Origin: Verrucosispora sioxanthis
GTDB lineage: Bacteria; Actinomycetota; Actinomycetes; Mycobacteriales; Micromonosporaceae
Assembly (NCBI RefSeq): GCF_010560025.1
Contig: NZ_SAIY01000001.1
Location: 372,001-436,000, forward strand
Length of the DNA: 64,000 nucleotides
Direction: 5' to 3'
Shown here: positions 9,390-18,380 of the stretch, one piece after another
Position numbering within the stretch: the stretch's first letter is position 1
How the letters are laid out: the number at the start of each line of letters is the position of its first letter
The notes under the pieces: model-generated
What the model was told of the DNA's origin: nothing
The model's database searches: none
The model's input: the letters and a program-made list of their open reading frames with translations, nothing else
Position numbers and translations under genes: made by a program

Positions 9390-12186
9390 ATGCGGGGTAC
9401 GCTCGTCGGCCGCGACGGGGTGTTCGATCAGTCCTGGCGCGCACTGCGCGAGCCGGGCTCGGTGCTGTTGGAGGGCCCGGCCGGCATCGGCAAGACGACG
9501 GTGCTACGGGAACTGGTCACCGAGGCGAACCGGGCCGGCTGGTCGGTGCTGAGCTGCGCCCCGACCGAGTGCGAGACCGAGCTACCCTTCGCCGCCCTCG
9601 CCGACCTGCTCCGCCCACTGGCGGACCTGGTGGCGGCGCTGCCCCGCCCACAGCGGGTCGCGGCCGAGGTGGTGCTGCTCCTGCGGGACAGCGACGAGAC
9701 CATCGACGAGCGGGCGGTCGGCGCCGCCACCCGCTCGCTGCTGGAGGCGGCCCTCGCCGCCGGCCGGCCGGTGCTGGTCGCCGTGGACGACGCGCCGTGG
9801 CTGGACCGGCCGAGCGAACGAGCACTGCGGTTCGCGCTTCGCCGGGTCGGGCCCGGGCTGTCCATCCTGGTCAGCTGCCGCACCGACAACAGCGCGGCGC
9901 TGCGGATCGCGCCACTCGGGCTCGACGCCGGTCCCGGCCGACTGACCCGGCTGACCCTGGCGCCGCTGGGCGTGGGCGCCCTGCACCACCTCCTGCGGGA
10001 GCGGGTCGGTGCCGTCCTGAGTCGTTCGCTGCTGGCCCGGATCGCCCGGGAGGCCGCCGGCAATCCACTCGTCGCCATCGAGGTGACCCGCGCGGTACAG
10101 CGCCTGCCGCAGCCACCGGAACCGGCACAGGACCTGCCGGTGGCCTCCTCGATGCACCAGCTCCTCGGCGAGGTGCTGGCCCGGCTGCCGGCCGGCTGTC
10201 GCGATGCCGTACGGCTGGCGGCCCTGCTGGGCGTACCTCTGCTTCGGGACCTGGCCGCGGCGGGGGTCTCCCCTGCCGCGTTCGACGCCGCGGAGGAGGC
10301 CGGGTTGCTCGTGGTCGGGGCCGCGCGGGTGGAGTTCACCCATCCGGTCTACGCCGCCGCGGTCCGCGCCGGCATCCGCCCGGCGTCCGGCGCGGCCTGC
10401 ACCGCAGGCTGGCCGAGGTGGTCACCGATCCGGACGAACGGGTCCGGCACCTGGCCCTGTGCACCACCGCGCCGGATCCGGTGGTCGCCGACGCCCTCGC
10501 CGCGGCTGCCGCCCGCCAGTACGCGCGGGGTGCGCCGGAGGCCGCCGCGAACCTGTACGAGCCGCGGCGCGGCTCACCCCACCGACGACGAGGCCGATCG
10601 TGGCCAGCGGCTGTTGGCGGCGGCCCGGTGCCGCTTCGGATGCGGCGACCATCCCGGGGCACGGATCGCCGCGAGGCGGTGGCCGAAGGGTTTGGCGGCG
10701 ACGTCCGGGCGGAGGCGCTGCTGCTGCGCGCGGTGGTCGCGTGGAGTGCCGACGAGTCCGGCGGTACGGCGGTCGAGGCAGCCGGGCGGGCGCTGGCCGC
10801 GACCAGTCCGGACGCCCCGCTGGCCGGCCGGATCCACGCCCACCTGGCGCTCTTCGTCGACCTGCCGGATCCGGCGCGGGCCCACGCCGAGGCCGCCATC
10901 GCCCTGCTCACCGGTGCCGGTGGGGACCGCACGCTGCTCGCCGCGGCGCTGCTGCACCTGTTCTTCAACGAGGTACGCGCCGGCGAACCGCCCCGCGTCG
11001 AACTGCTCGACCGGGCGCTGGAGATGGAGGGGCCGGAGCCGTCATGGCTCGCCGGCACGATCCCGGCGATCTGGTGGAAGTCGATCGACGATCCGGCGCG
11101 GGCCCGACGACGGCTGGGCCGGATGCTCGACCTGGCGGCAGCCCGGTGCGACGAGCCCTCGCAGTACGACCTGCTCAAACACCTCGGCGAGACGGAGCTG
11201 CTCGCCGGGCGGTGGTCGACCGCCGAACGGCACATCGCGGCGGCCCGGGAACTCGGCGAGCTGCTGGGCACCGAGGCGACCGCGGAGATCTGGCTGGCCG
11301 GGCTGCTCGACGCGTTGCGCGGCCGGCTCGACGTGGCGCAGCGGGTGGCCGAGGCGGGGCTGCGACTGGGCGAGCGGCTCGACGACGACTGGTGTCGGCG
11401 GATCCACCTGCAACTGGGCGCGTTCGTGGCGCTCTGCGCCGGCCGGATGGCCGACGCCGCGGCCGGATACGGTCGACTCGCCGCGACGGTCGACCGGATG
11501 GGTCTGGCCGAGCCGCTGGCACAGCGCTTCGAGCCCGACTGGATCGAGGCCTGCGTGGGCGCCGGTGACCTCGTCACGGCACGGGTTGCCCTGGCCCGGC
11601 TGGCGGAGCGGCACCGGCGGTTGCCACGCCCTGGACGCGGCTGGGCCTGGCGCGCAGCCGGGCCCTGCTGGACAGCGCCAGCGGCGCCGACCCGTCGGCC
11701 GCCCTGGACGAACTCGCTGCCGCGCGGTCCGCCGTGCCGCCGGAGGTGCTGCCGCTGGACCGGGCGAGGTGTCTGCTGGTCGAGGGCGTGGTGCACCGCC
11801 GGTCCCGCCGCAAGCGCCCGGCCAGGGAGGCACTGGCCTGCCGCGGCGGCCGAGTTCGACGCGCTGGGCGCGACGGTGTTCGGCGGGCGGGCCCGGGCCG
11901 AGGCCGCCAGGCTCGGCGGGCGGCCGCCGCACCGTCGGACCTCACCGCCACCGAGGAGCGGGTCGCCCGGCTCGCCGCGCAGGGACGGACCAGCCGGGCC
12001 ATCGCCGACGAACTGTTCGTCAGCCCGAAGACCGTCGAGACCAACCTGTCCCGGGTCTACCGCAAGCCGGGCATCTCCCGTCGGGCGGAACTGGGTGCCG
12101 CGCTGGCGCGGGTCGGTGGAGCCGACGAACAGGCGCGCGGGCCGGCGGCCACCGCCAGCGCGCCGGCCGGCGCGGTCAAAGGCTAG
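9390..12186 (+). pseudogene. LuxR-family (LAL/MalT-like) ATPase regulator disrupted by about seven frameshifts
   Basis: Starts at ATG 9390. The N-terminus is an AAA_16-type NTPase with Walker A GPAGIGKTT and Walker B VLVAVDDAPWLD. A long helical-repeat region follows, and the C-terminus (to TAG 12184-12186) is a GerE helix-turn-helix: ATEERVARLAAQGRTSRAIA, then FVSPKTVETNLSRVYRK. The intact relative would be about 930 residues. Following coding sense, the frame changes near 10376, 10563, 10580, 10670, 11624, 11839 and 11922. Six fit loss of one base, mostly within C or GC runs, and one (11839) fits an inserted T. Either the gene is decaying or the assembly is poor here; as written it cannot make a full protein. 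Confidence 0.85.
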
Positions 12187-12377
12187 GGAAACGCCGGATT
12201 CATCCACGGCCGGGTGGTCGTAGCGTCGAACTGTCACTCCCGCCGGGCCGACTCGTCCGGCCGGCACGTCAGCAGACCCTGCCGCCCGGAGGGCCGGCTT
12301 CCGCCACCGGCGCGGTCCCACACCATGTCGAGCTGCCCGGCCCGGTCGCGGTCGGGTGTCAGAAGGGAACCGAACAC

Positions 12378-12902
12378 GTGCGTCGACTGATCCTGCCCGT
12401 GGTGCTGGTGGCCGCGCTCGCGCTGACCGGCTGCGACAGCGCCGAACCCACGCCACCGGCGGCCGGCCCCGGCGCGGACGCGGAAGCGGAGACCGACCTC
12501 GACCTGCCCGCCGACGGTGCCGGCAACCAGACCCCGGCCTGCCCGTTCACCGCGGCCCAGGTCTCCGAGCTGGTCGGCCAGTCGATGGTCGACGACGGCA
12601 ACTGCAGCTTCGGCGACGGCAAGGGAGTGGCGGCGCTGTCCGTGACGACCGCCTCCCAGCTGGCCGGCGAGACGACCTACGACTACCAGCGCCAGCAGGC
12701 CGAGCAGAGCTACCAGACGGTGACGGACCTCGACGGCGACGGTAAGGGTTACCTGGCGGTCAAGGACATCGGCGCCGAGGCGGTGCTGGTCGGCGGAGCC
12801 GGCAGCTTCACCGTGACGCTGAGCAGCTTCGAGCGCCTCGGCGCGGAGCCCGACGGCTACGCGCAGGCGCTGCGCCGGCTGCTCGACGCCCTGCCCCGGT
12901 GA
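12378..12902 (+). CDS. Small lipoprotein, DUF3558-like
   Basis: 174 residues from GTG 12378, preceded by GAAGGGA. A lipoprotein signal ends in lipobox LALTGC (Cys19). Then an acidic Pro/Ala/Glu linker and a globular part starting CPFTAAQVSELVGQSM, with a second Cys in GNCSFGDG; this layout (two Cys early in the mature domain) resembles DUF3558 cell-surface lipoproteins of actinobacteria. Function is unknown. The next gene encodes a protein of the same length with the same design, and the two are 23 bases apart, so they are likely co-transcribed and perhaps duplicated long ago. Confidence 0.75.
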   Translation: MRRLILPVVLVAALALTGCDSAEPTPPAAGPGADAEAETDLDLPADGAGNQTPACPFTAAQVSELVGQSMVDDGNCSFGDGKGVAALSVTTASQLAGETTYDYQRQQAEQSYQTVTDLDGDGKGYLAVKDIGAEAVLVGGAGSFTVTLSSFERLGAEPDGYAQALRRLLDALPR

Positions 12903-12925
12903 CACCACGCCCCGAGGAGACGACC

Positions 12926-13450
12926 GTGAGGTACCTCAAGCTCGCCGCGGCGGCCGCTGCCGTCGCCGTTCTCACCGCCTGCGGCGGCAGCGCCGAACCT
13001 GCCGCCGCGCCACCGCCACCGACCGAGGTGGCCGAGCCGGCACCGCCCAGCGAGGCGACCGAGGCGGAGCCATCGACCGAGGCACCGCAGGTCGACGCCT
13101 GTGCCCTGGTGCCCAAGGAGGACGCCGAGAAGCTGGCCGGCACCCGCCTGGAGGATGCGGTGCCGGTCCGCGAGACCTGTACCTACACCGGGCCGACGTC
13201 GGGTCCGTTGGCGCAGGTGGAGGTGTACGTGGGCGACGGAGCCAAGAAGATCCTCGACGTCGACCGTGACCTCGACCACGAGTTCGAGACGCTGTCCGGG
13301 ATCGGGGACGAGGCGTACCTGGAGGACGGCGCGGTCTTCTTCCAGTCCGCCGGGGTGTGGGTGGCCATCCGACTGGTCCGGCTCGACGACCCGGCGAAGT
13401 ACGACAAGCCGCTGACCGAGCTGGCGCGGACGGTCGCCGGGCGGCTCTGA
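12926..13450 (+). CDS. Small lipoprotein, DUF3558-like (second copy)
   Basis: 174 residues from GTG 12926, with GAGGAGA 5 bases upstream. Lipobox LTAC, a Pro/Glu-rich spacer, then VDACALVPKEDAEKLAG and a second Cys in RETCTYTG, the two-cysteine layout of DUF3558-type surface proteins. The rest predicts a mixed alpha/beta domain with many acidic residues. It follows its similar neighbour by 23 bases. No enzyme motif is visible and the role is unknown. Confidence 0.75.
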   Translation: MRYLKLAAAAAAVAVLTACGGSAEPAAAPPPPTEVAEPAPPSEATEAEPSTEAPQVDACALVPKEDAEKLAGTRLEDAVPVRETCTYTGPTSGPLAQVEVYVGDGAKKILDVDRDLDHEFETLSGIGDEAYLEDGAVFFQSAGVWVAIRLVRLDDPAKYDKPLTELARTVAGRL

Positions 13451-13466
13451 GTCCGGCCGGGGCCGA

Positions 13467-14690
13467 TCACGCCGCCTTCCGCTCGGCGGGCGACGCCTCC
13501 CCGTCCTGACTCCGCAGTTCGTGACGCTGCGCCTCGAAGCGTCGCCGGATCACCTCGACCGCCTCCTCCTCGTGGCAGCCCAGGCTGCGCAGCAGGTCGG
13601 TGGCGACGGTGCGGATCTGGGCCACCACCACGCTGCCGGAGAAGCCGACCCCCTCGTCGTACGCCTCGGCGGCCCGGTCGACCGCTCTGAGGACCAACTG
13701 CTCGGAGCGCGTCGTGCGCTGCCGACTCTCCGCCTCGACCTGCAACAGCGCCAGGGCGTCGCCGAAGTAGTGCACCGCAGCCGACAGCCCGGCCGGCATC
13801 GGTTCGCCGTCGCGCACCGCGGTGGCCGCCCGGCGCAGCATCTCCTGGCCGCCCCCGACGGACAGGTCGAGGTAGCGGGTACCGCGTTGGTAGTGCTCGA
13901 ACTCGCCCCGTCGGTGCCAGCGGGCCGGCGACACCGCCACCGCCTCCTGTGCACCGGAGACAGCGTCGTTGAGCAACGCCAGTTGGGGGGTCAGGCCGTA
14001 CAGCCCGTCCCGGGCCCGGGCCACCGCCCCGGCGTCGCCCCGGGACATCCCGTCCGCGGCGTCGTGCAGGTGCTCGATCAGTGCGGCAAAGAGGGGGCGG
14101 GCGGCCCGTTGGATGATGCGCACCGGGTTGACCGGCAGCAGGGCCACCACCACCACGGCGGAGACCGCGCCGATGACCGCGTCGATCACCCGCGGCACCT
14201 CCAGTCCCCGCTGGATCGGCGAGAGGGTCGCGATCAGCACCGCCGTACCGCCGGCCTGGGTGACCACCGCGCCACCCCGGCTCATGGTCAACGCGAGCAG
14301 GATGGCCAGGGTGACCACGGTGCCGATCTGCCAGGGGCCGGTGCCGATGACCATGATCAGGGCATCGCCCACCAGCAGACCGGCCAGCACGCCGACAAGC
14401 AGTTCGAGGGTGCGGCGGGTCCGCCGGCCGATCGCGGCGGCGATCGTACCGACGGCGGCGCTGGGGGCGAACACCGGCGAGGGGTGACCCAGTAGTTCGT
14501 GCGCCAGCGTCCAGGCGAGCGCGGCGGCCACCCCGGCCTGCACCGCGAGGATGGCGTACAGCTCCAGGCTCCGGCGTCGCTCCCGCCAGTTGATCTTCCG
14601 GCTGATGCTGCCGACCGTCTCGGCGACCCCGGCCTCGAACCGGTCACCGGCACGACGCGCCCAGCTCCGGTCGTCCTCCGCCACCGCCAC
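13467..14690 (-). CDS. FUSC-family membrane protein (aromatic-acid-exporter-like)
   Basis: 407 residues from GTG 14690. A basic N-terminus is followed by about six membrane segments within residues 45-190 (for example AILAVQAGVAAALAWTLA and VIDAVIGAVSAVVVVALLPV), then a roughly 200-residue helical cytoplasmic part. GHPSPVFAPSAAVGTIAAAIGRR in part is characteristic of the FUSC fold seen in fusaric-acid and aromatic-acid efflux proteins. It would form half of a transporter dimer; the substrate is unknown. It converges on the lipoprotein pair and is divergent from the cellulase gene. Confidence 0.75.
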   Translation of the reverse strand: MAVAEDDRSWARRAGDRFEAGVAETVGSISRKINWRERRRSLELYAILAVQAGVAAALAWTLAHELLGHPSPVFAPSAAVGTIAAAIGRRTRRTLELLVGVLAGLLVGDALIMVIGTGPWQIGTVVTLAILLALTMSRGGAVVTQAGGTAVLIATLSPIQRGLEVPRVIDAVIGAVSAVVVVALLPVNPVRIIQRAARPLFAALIEHLHDAADGMSRGDAGAVARARDGLYGLTPQLALLNDAVSGAQEAVAVSPARWHRRGEFEHYQRGTRYLDLSVGGGQEMLRRAATAVRDGEPMPAGLSAAVHYFGDALALLQVEAESRQRTTRSEQLVLRAVDRAAEAYDEGVGFSGSVVVAQIRTVATDLLRSLGCHEEEAVEVIRRRFEAQRHELRSQDGEASPAERKAA

Positions 14691-14872
14691 GCCGCCGACT
14701 ACCCCGCGAGGCCACGCTCATTCGCTGCCTGCCGGACCAGTGCCGCCTGACTCCGACTGCCGCCACCGATCCGCTGGACGTCGGCTTTCCACCCCTCCGG
14801 TACGACGGGCCACCCCTGTTGCTCATCGGGCCACCCTCCCCACCTGGAAAGAAGGAGACTAAATCGCAGAAC

Positions 14873-14902
14873 GTCAATTGACAAAGTTGACGATCCCAAC
14901 TT
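14873..14902. promoter_or_regulatory. Palindromic elements upstream of the cellulase gene
   Basis: GTCAATTGAC (14873-14882) is a perfect 10-bp palindrome, directly followed by the inverted pair AAGTTG-N7-CAACTT (14884-14902). TTGACA at 14878-14883 could be a -35 element, but no convincing -10 lies 17 bases on. These AT-richer dyads about 90 bases before the start are plausible operators; the regulator is unknown, and they do not match the Streptomyces CebR box. Confidence 0.4.
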
Positions 14903-14988
14903 ATGGTGCGAGCCGGCCGGATGTTTCCGGTGGACCGGCGACGCCCGGCCAGCCACCCCGTCGACACCATCACCACGCGAGGAGCGTC

Positions 14989-17103
14989 ATGGCTGGGCTG
15001 AAGGGCACACTACGCAGGACACGATGGCGATTCGGCCTGGTCGCCAGCGGCGTCGCCGCACTACTCGCCGGTGCCGGCCTGATCACCGCCGGCACCGCCC
15101 ACGCGGCGGCCGGATGCCGGGTGGCGTACTCCGCCCCCAGCCAGTGGCCGGGCGGGTTCACCGCGAACGTCGCGGTGACAAACCTCGGCGATCCGCTCAA
15201 CGGTTGGCGACTGACCTGGACGTTCCCCTCGGGGCAGCGGGTCACCCAGGCCTGGAACGCCACGGTCACCTCGTCCGGTAACGACGTCACCGCCAGCAAC
15301 GTCGGCTACAACGCCGCGCTGGGCACCAACCAGACCGTGTCGTTCGGCTTCAACGGGTCGTGGTCCGGCAGCAACACGGCACCGACCACGTTCGCCCTCA
15401 ACGGTGTCACCTGCACCGGCAGCGTCGGCACCACCCCGCCGCCGACCACCACCCCGCCGCCGAGCACGCCCCCGCCGACGACCCCGCCGCCCACGTCGCC
15501 GCCGCCGGCCGGCGACCCGATGGCCTACGTGGCCGCGATGCAGCCCGGCTGGAACCTCGGCAACACCTTCGACGCGGTCGGTGCCGACGAGACCGCGTGG
15601 GGCAACCCGCGCGTCACCCAGGCACAGCTCGACGCCATCCGGGCACAGGGCTTCAACAGCATCCGCATCCCGGTGACCTGGAGCAACCACCACGGCCCCG
15701 CCCCGTCGTACACCATCGACGCGGCCTGGCTGAACCGCGTCAAGGAGGTCGTCGGCTGGGCCCTGGACGACGGCTTCTACGTGATGATCAACCTGCACCA
15801 CGACTCGTGGCAGTGGATCCACGAGATGCCGACGAACCGGACCACGGTGCTCAACCGCTACAACGCGCTGTGGACCCAGATCGCCGCCGCGTTCCGGGAC
15901 CACTCGCCGAGGCTGCACTTCGAGAGCGTCAACGAGCCGCAGTTCGCCAACAGCTCCGGCGACGCCCAGAACGCGGAGCTGCTGCACGAGCTGAACGTCA
16001 ACTTCCACCGGATCGTGCGCGCCTCCGGCGGCGTCAACGCCACCCGGATGCTGGTCCTGCCGACCCTGCACACCTCCTCCGAGCAGGCCCGGATCAACGA
16101 GCTGACCACGACGATCAACCAGCTCAACGACCGCAACCTGATCGCCACCGTGCACTTCTACGGCTACTGGCCGTTCAGCGTCAACGTGGCCGGCGGCACC
16201 CGCTTCGACGCCACCACCCAGCAGGACCTGACCGACTCGTTCGACCGGGTGCACAACGCCTTCGTGACCCGCAACATCCCCGTCGTGATCGGCGAGTACG
16301 GGCTGCTCGGCTTCGACCGGCACACCGGCACCATCCAGCAGGGTGAGAAGCTCAAGTTCTTCGAGTTCCTCGGCCACTACGCGCGGACCAAGCGGATCAC
16401 CACCCAGCTCTGGGACAACGGCCAGCACTTCGACCGGGTCGCCTTCCAGTGGAAGGACCCGGAGCTGTGGGCCCAGATCAGGTCGAGCTGGACGACCCGT
16501 TCCGGCACCGCGTCGTCCGACCAGGTGTACGTGCCGCGTACCGGCTCGGTCACCGCGAAGTCGTTGACCCTCAACCTGAACGGCACCACCTTCTCCGGGT
16601 TGCGCCAGGGCAGCACCAACCTGGTGCAGGGCACCGACTACACGGTCTCCGGCAACCAGCTCACCATCACCGCCAGCGCGCTGACCCGGCTGGTCGGCAA
16701 CCGGGCGTACGGGGTCAACGCCAGCCTCCAGGCCCGCTTCTCGGCCGGCGTGCCCTGGCGGATCGACGTGATCACCTACGACACGCCGGTGCTGTCCAAC
16801 GCCACCGGCACGACCGCCGCCTTCGCCATCCCCACCCAGTTCCGCGGCGACCAGCTCGCCACCATGGAGGCGAGGTACGCCGACGGCAGCAACGCCGGCC
16901 CGCACGACTGGACGTCGTTCAAGGAGTTCGACGTGGCCTTCTCACCCGACTACCCGGGTAACCGGATCACGTTGACCGACACCTTCTTCGGCGAGGTCCG
17001 CGACGGCGCACCGGTCACCCTCACCTTCCACTTCTGGAGCGGTGCCCAGGTGACCTACCGCGTCACCAGGTCCGGCAGCAACGTCACCGGGGTCACCGGC
17101 TGA
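14989..17103 (+). CDS. Secreted GH5 endoglucanase with N-terminal CBM2 and C-terminal Ig-like/CBM46-like modules
   Basis: 704 residues from ATG 14989 (GAGGAG upstream). A secretion signal ends near AHA-39. A CBM2 module spans about 43-143 with terminal cysteines C43 and C142. A Pro/Thr linker covers about 147-173. The GH5 catalytic domain covers about 175-505, opening with MQPGWNLGNTFDA; the general acid is Glu316 (SVNEPQ) and the nucleophile Glu436 (VVIGEYG). The tail (about 512-600 and 600-700) looks like the Ig-like X2 and CBM46 pair found in GH5_4 enzymes. It hydrolyses beta-1,4-glucans such as cellulose or xyloglucan outside the cell. It is monocistronic with a strong terminator after it. 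Confidence 0.93.
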   Translation: MAGLKGTLRRTRWRFGLVASGVAALLAGAGLITAGTAHAAAGCRVAYSAPSQWPGGFTANVAVTNLGDPLNGWRLTWTFPSGQRVTQAWNATVTSSGNDVTASNVGYNAALGTNQTVSFGFNGSWSGSNTAPTTFALNGVTCTGSVGTTPPPTTTPPPSTPPPTTPPPTSPPPAGDPMAYVAAMQPGWNLGNTFDAVGADETAWGNPRVTQAQLDAIRAQGFNSIRIPVTWSNHHGPAPSYTIDAAWLNRVKEVVGWALDDGFYVMINLHHDSWQWIHEMPTNRTTVLNRYNALWTQIAAAFRDHSPRLHFESVNEPQFANSSGDAQNAELLHELNVNFHRIVRASGGVNATRMLVLPTLHTSSEQARINELTTTINQLNDRNLIATVHFYGYWPFSVNVAGGTRFDATTQQDLTDSFDRVHNAFVTRNIPVVIGEYGLLGFDRHTGTIQQGEKLKFFEFLGHYARTKRITTQLWDNGQHFDRVAFQWKDPELWAQIRSSWTTRSGTASSDQVYVPRTGSVTAKSLTLNLNGTTFSGLRQGSTNLVQGTDYTVSGNQLTITASALTRLVGNRAYGVNASLQARFSAGVPWRIDVITYDTPVLSNATGTTAAFAIPTQFRGDQLATMEARYADGSNAGPHDWTSFKEFDVAFSPDYPGNRITLTDTFFGEVRDGAPVTLTFHFWSGAQVTYRVTRSGSNVTGVTG

Positions 17104-17109
17104 CCGGCC

Positions 17110-17146
17110 CGCGCCACCGGCCGCCCACCGGGTGGCCGGTGGCGCG
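17110..17146 (+). terminator. Hairpin terminator after the cellulase gene
   Basis: Perfect 13-bp stem CGCGCCACCGGCC (17110-17122) with its complement at 17134-17146, 7 bases after the cellulase stop. There is no T-run, as is usual in this GC range. Confidence 0.65.
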
Positions 17147-17165
17147 CGGCGGTCATCATGGGCTC

Positions 17166-17546
17166 ATGATCCGATTCCTGCTGAACGTGCTCTGGCTCAT
17201 CTTCGGCGGTGGTCTGGTGCTGGCGATCGGCTACGGTATCGCCGCCCTGATCTGCTTCGTGCTCGTCATCACCATCCCGTTCGGCGTGGCGTCGCTGCGG
17301 CTGGCGTCGTACTCGCTGTGGCCGTTCGGCCGGACCCTGGTGCCCAAGCCCGGCGTCGGGGTGGCCTCGGGACTGGCCAACATCATCTGGGTGCTGCTGG
17401 CCGGCTGGTGGCTGGCGCTCTCGCACATCGTCGCCGGCGTCAGCCTCTGCCTGACCATCATCGGGATCCCGTTCGGCGTGGCCAACTTCAAGCTCGTCCC
17501 GGCGGCGATCTGGCCGTTGGGACAGGAGGTCGTACCCGCACCGTGA
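17166..17546 (+). CDS. YccF-domain membrane protein
   Basis: 126 residues from ATG 17166. Two similar halves each carry hydrophobic helices and an IPFGVA motif: ITIPFGVASLRLASYSLWPFG near residues 35-55 and IIGIPFGVANFKLVPAAIWP near 95-115, the repeat that defines the YccF family. It is a small inner-membrane protein of unknown function in all bacteria. Its stop overlaps the start of the downstream SDR gene (GTGA), so the two may be translationally coupled, although no functional link is known. Confidence 0.85.
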   Translation: MIRFLLNVLWLIFGGGLVLAIGYGIAALICFVLVITIPFGVASLRLASYSLWPFGRTLVPKPGVGVASGLANIIWVLLAGWWLALSHIVAGVSLCLTIIGIPFGVANFKLVPAAIWPLGQEVVPAP

Positions 17547-18376
17547 GAGTTGAAGACGTGTTTCCGACAAACGACCTGACCGGCCGGGTCGCCCTGGTCA
17601 CCGGGGCCAACCACGGCATCGGCGCGGCCACCGCCGTCGCGCTGGCCCGGGCGGGCGCCGCAGTGCTGGTCAGCTATCTACGGTTGGACGACCCGCCGGA
17701 TGCGGGCATCCCCGACACGTACCGGCGCAACCGGGCCGGCGACGCGACCGAGGTCGTCGAGCGCGTGCGTGCCGTCGGCGGCCGGGTGCTTCCCGTCGAG
17801 GCGGACCTGGCGGACCCGGCCGTCCCGGCCCGGCTGTTCGACATCGCCGAGCGCGAGCTGGGCACGGTCGACATCCTGGTGAACAACGCCAGTGGCTGGC
17901 TGGCGGACACCTTCAAGCCCACCGCCGTCGACCGGCACGGCCGCACGCTGCGGCCGGTGAGCGCCGAGTCGTTCGACGCCCAGTTCGCCGTGGACGCCCG
18001 CGCGGGCGCCCTGCTGATCGCCGAGTTCGCCCGCCGCAACGTCGCCGCGCGGCGCGGCTGGGGGCGCGTCATCAGCCTCACGTCGGGCGGCAACGACGGC
18101 TTCCCCGAGGAGGTCTCCTACGGTGCCGCCAAGGCGGCCCTGGTCAACTACACGATGGCCGCGGCACACGAGCTCGCGCCGTTCGGTATCACCGCCAATG
18201 CCGTGCACCCGCCGGTCACCGACACCGGCTGGGTCAGCGACGAGGTACGCGCCGCCGTCGACGACGACCCGCACCTGCTGCGGGTGGCCGAGCCCGAGGA
18301 GGTCGCCGACGTGATCACCTTCCTCGCCGGGGAGAGCGGGCGGCTGGTCACCGGCAACGTGGTCCAGCTGCGCTGA
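17543..18376 (+). CDS. SDR-family oxidoreductase
   Basis: 277 residues from GTG 17543, overlapping the YccF stop by 4 bases; GTG 17558 is an alternative start. It is a classical short-chain dehydrogenase: cofactor motif TGANHGIG near residue 22, NNAS, catalytic Ser in SLTSGG, and YGAAK carrying the Tyr and Lys. The insertion after the second strand (YLRLDDPPDAGIPDTYRRN in part) is longer than usual. It would use NAD(P)H to oxidise an alcohol or reduce a ketone; the substrate is unknown. The gene ends only 4 bases from the convergent CDF transporter gene. Confidence 0.85.
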   Translation: MRVEDVFPTNDLTGRVALVTGANHGIGAATAVALARAGAAVLVSYLRLDDPPDAGIPDTYRRNRAGDATEVVERVRAVGGRVLPVEADLADPAVPARLFDIAERELGTVDILVNNASGWLADTFKPTAVDRHGRTLRPVSAESFDAQFAVDARAGALLIAEFARRNVAARRGWGRVISLTSGGNDGFPEEVSYGAAKAALVNYTMAAAHELAPFGITANAVHPPVTDTGWVSDEVRAAVDDDPHLLRVAEPEEVADVITFLAGESGRLVTGNVVQLR

Positions 18377-18380
18377 CGAC

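Noticed and set aside
10336..12456. A 706-codon minus-strand frame over the LuxR gene
   Set aside because: Ser/Arg-rich shadow; the opposite strand has LuxR motifs despite its frameshifts.
15436..15512. CCG-rich tandem repeat
   Set aside because: It encodes the Pro/Thr linker of the cellulase, not an independent repeat element.
15061..16905. Long minus-strand frame opposite the cellulase
   Set aside because: Shadow of the GH5 coding frame, with Val/Gly/Arg repeats and no domain.
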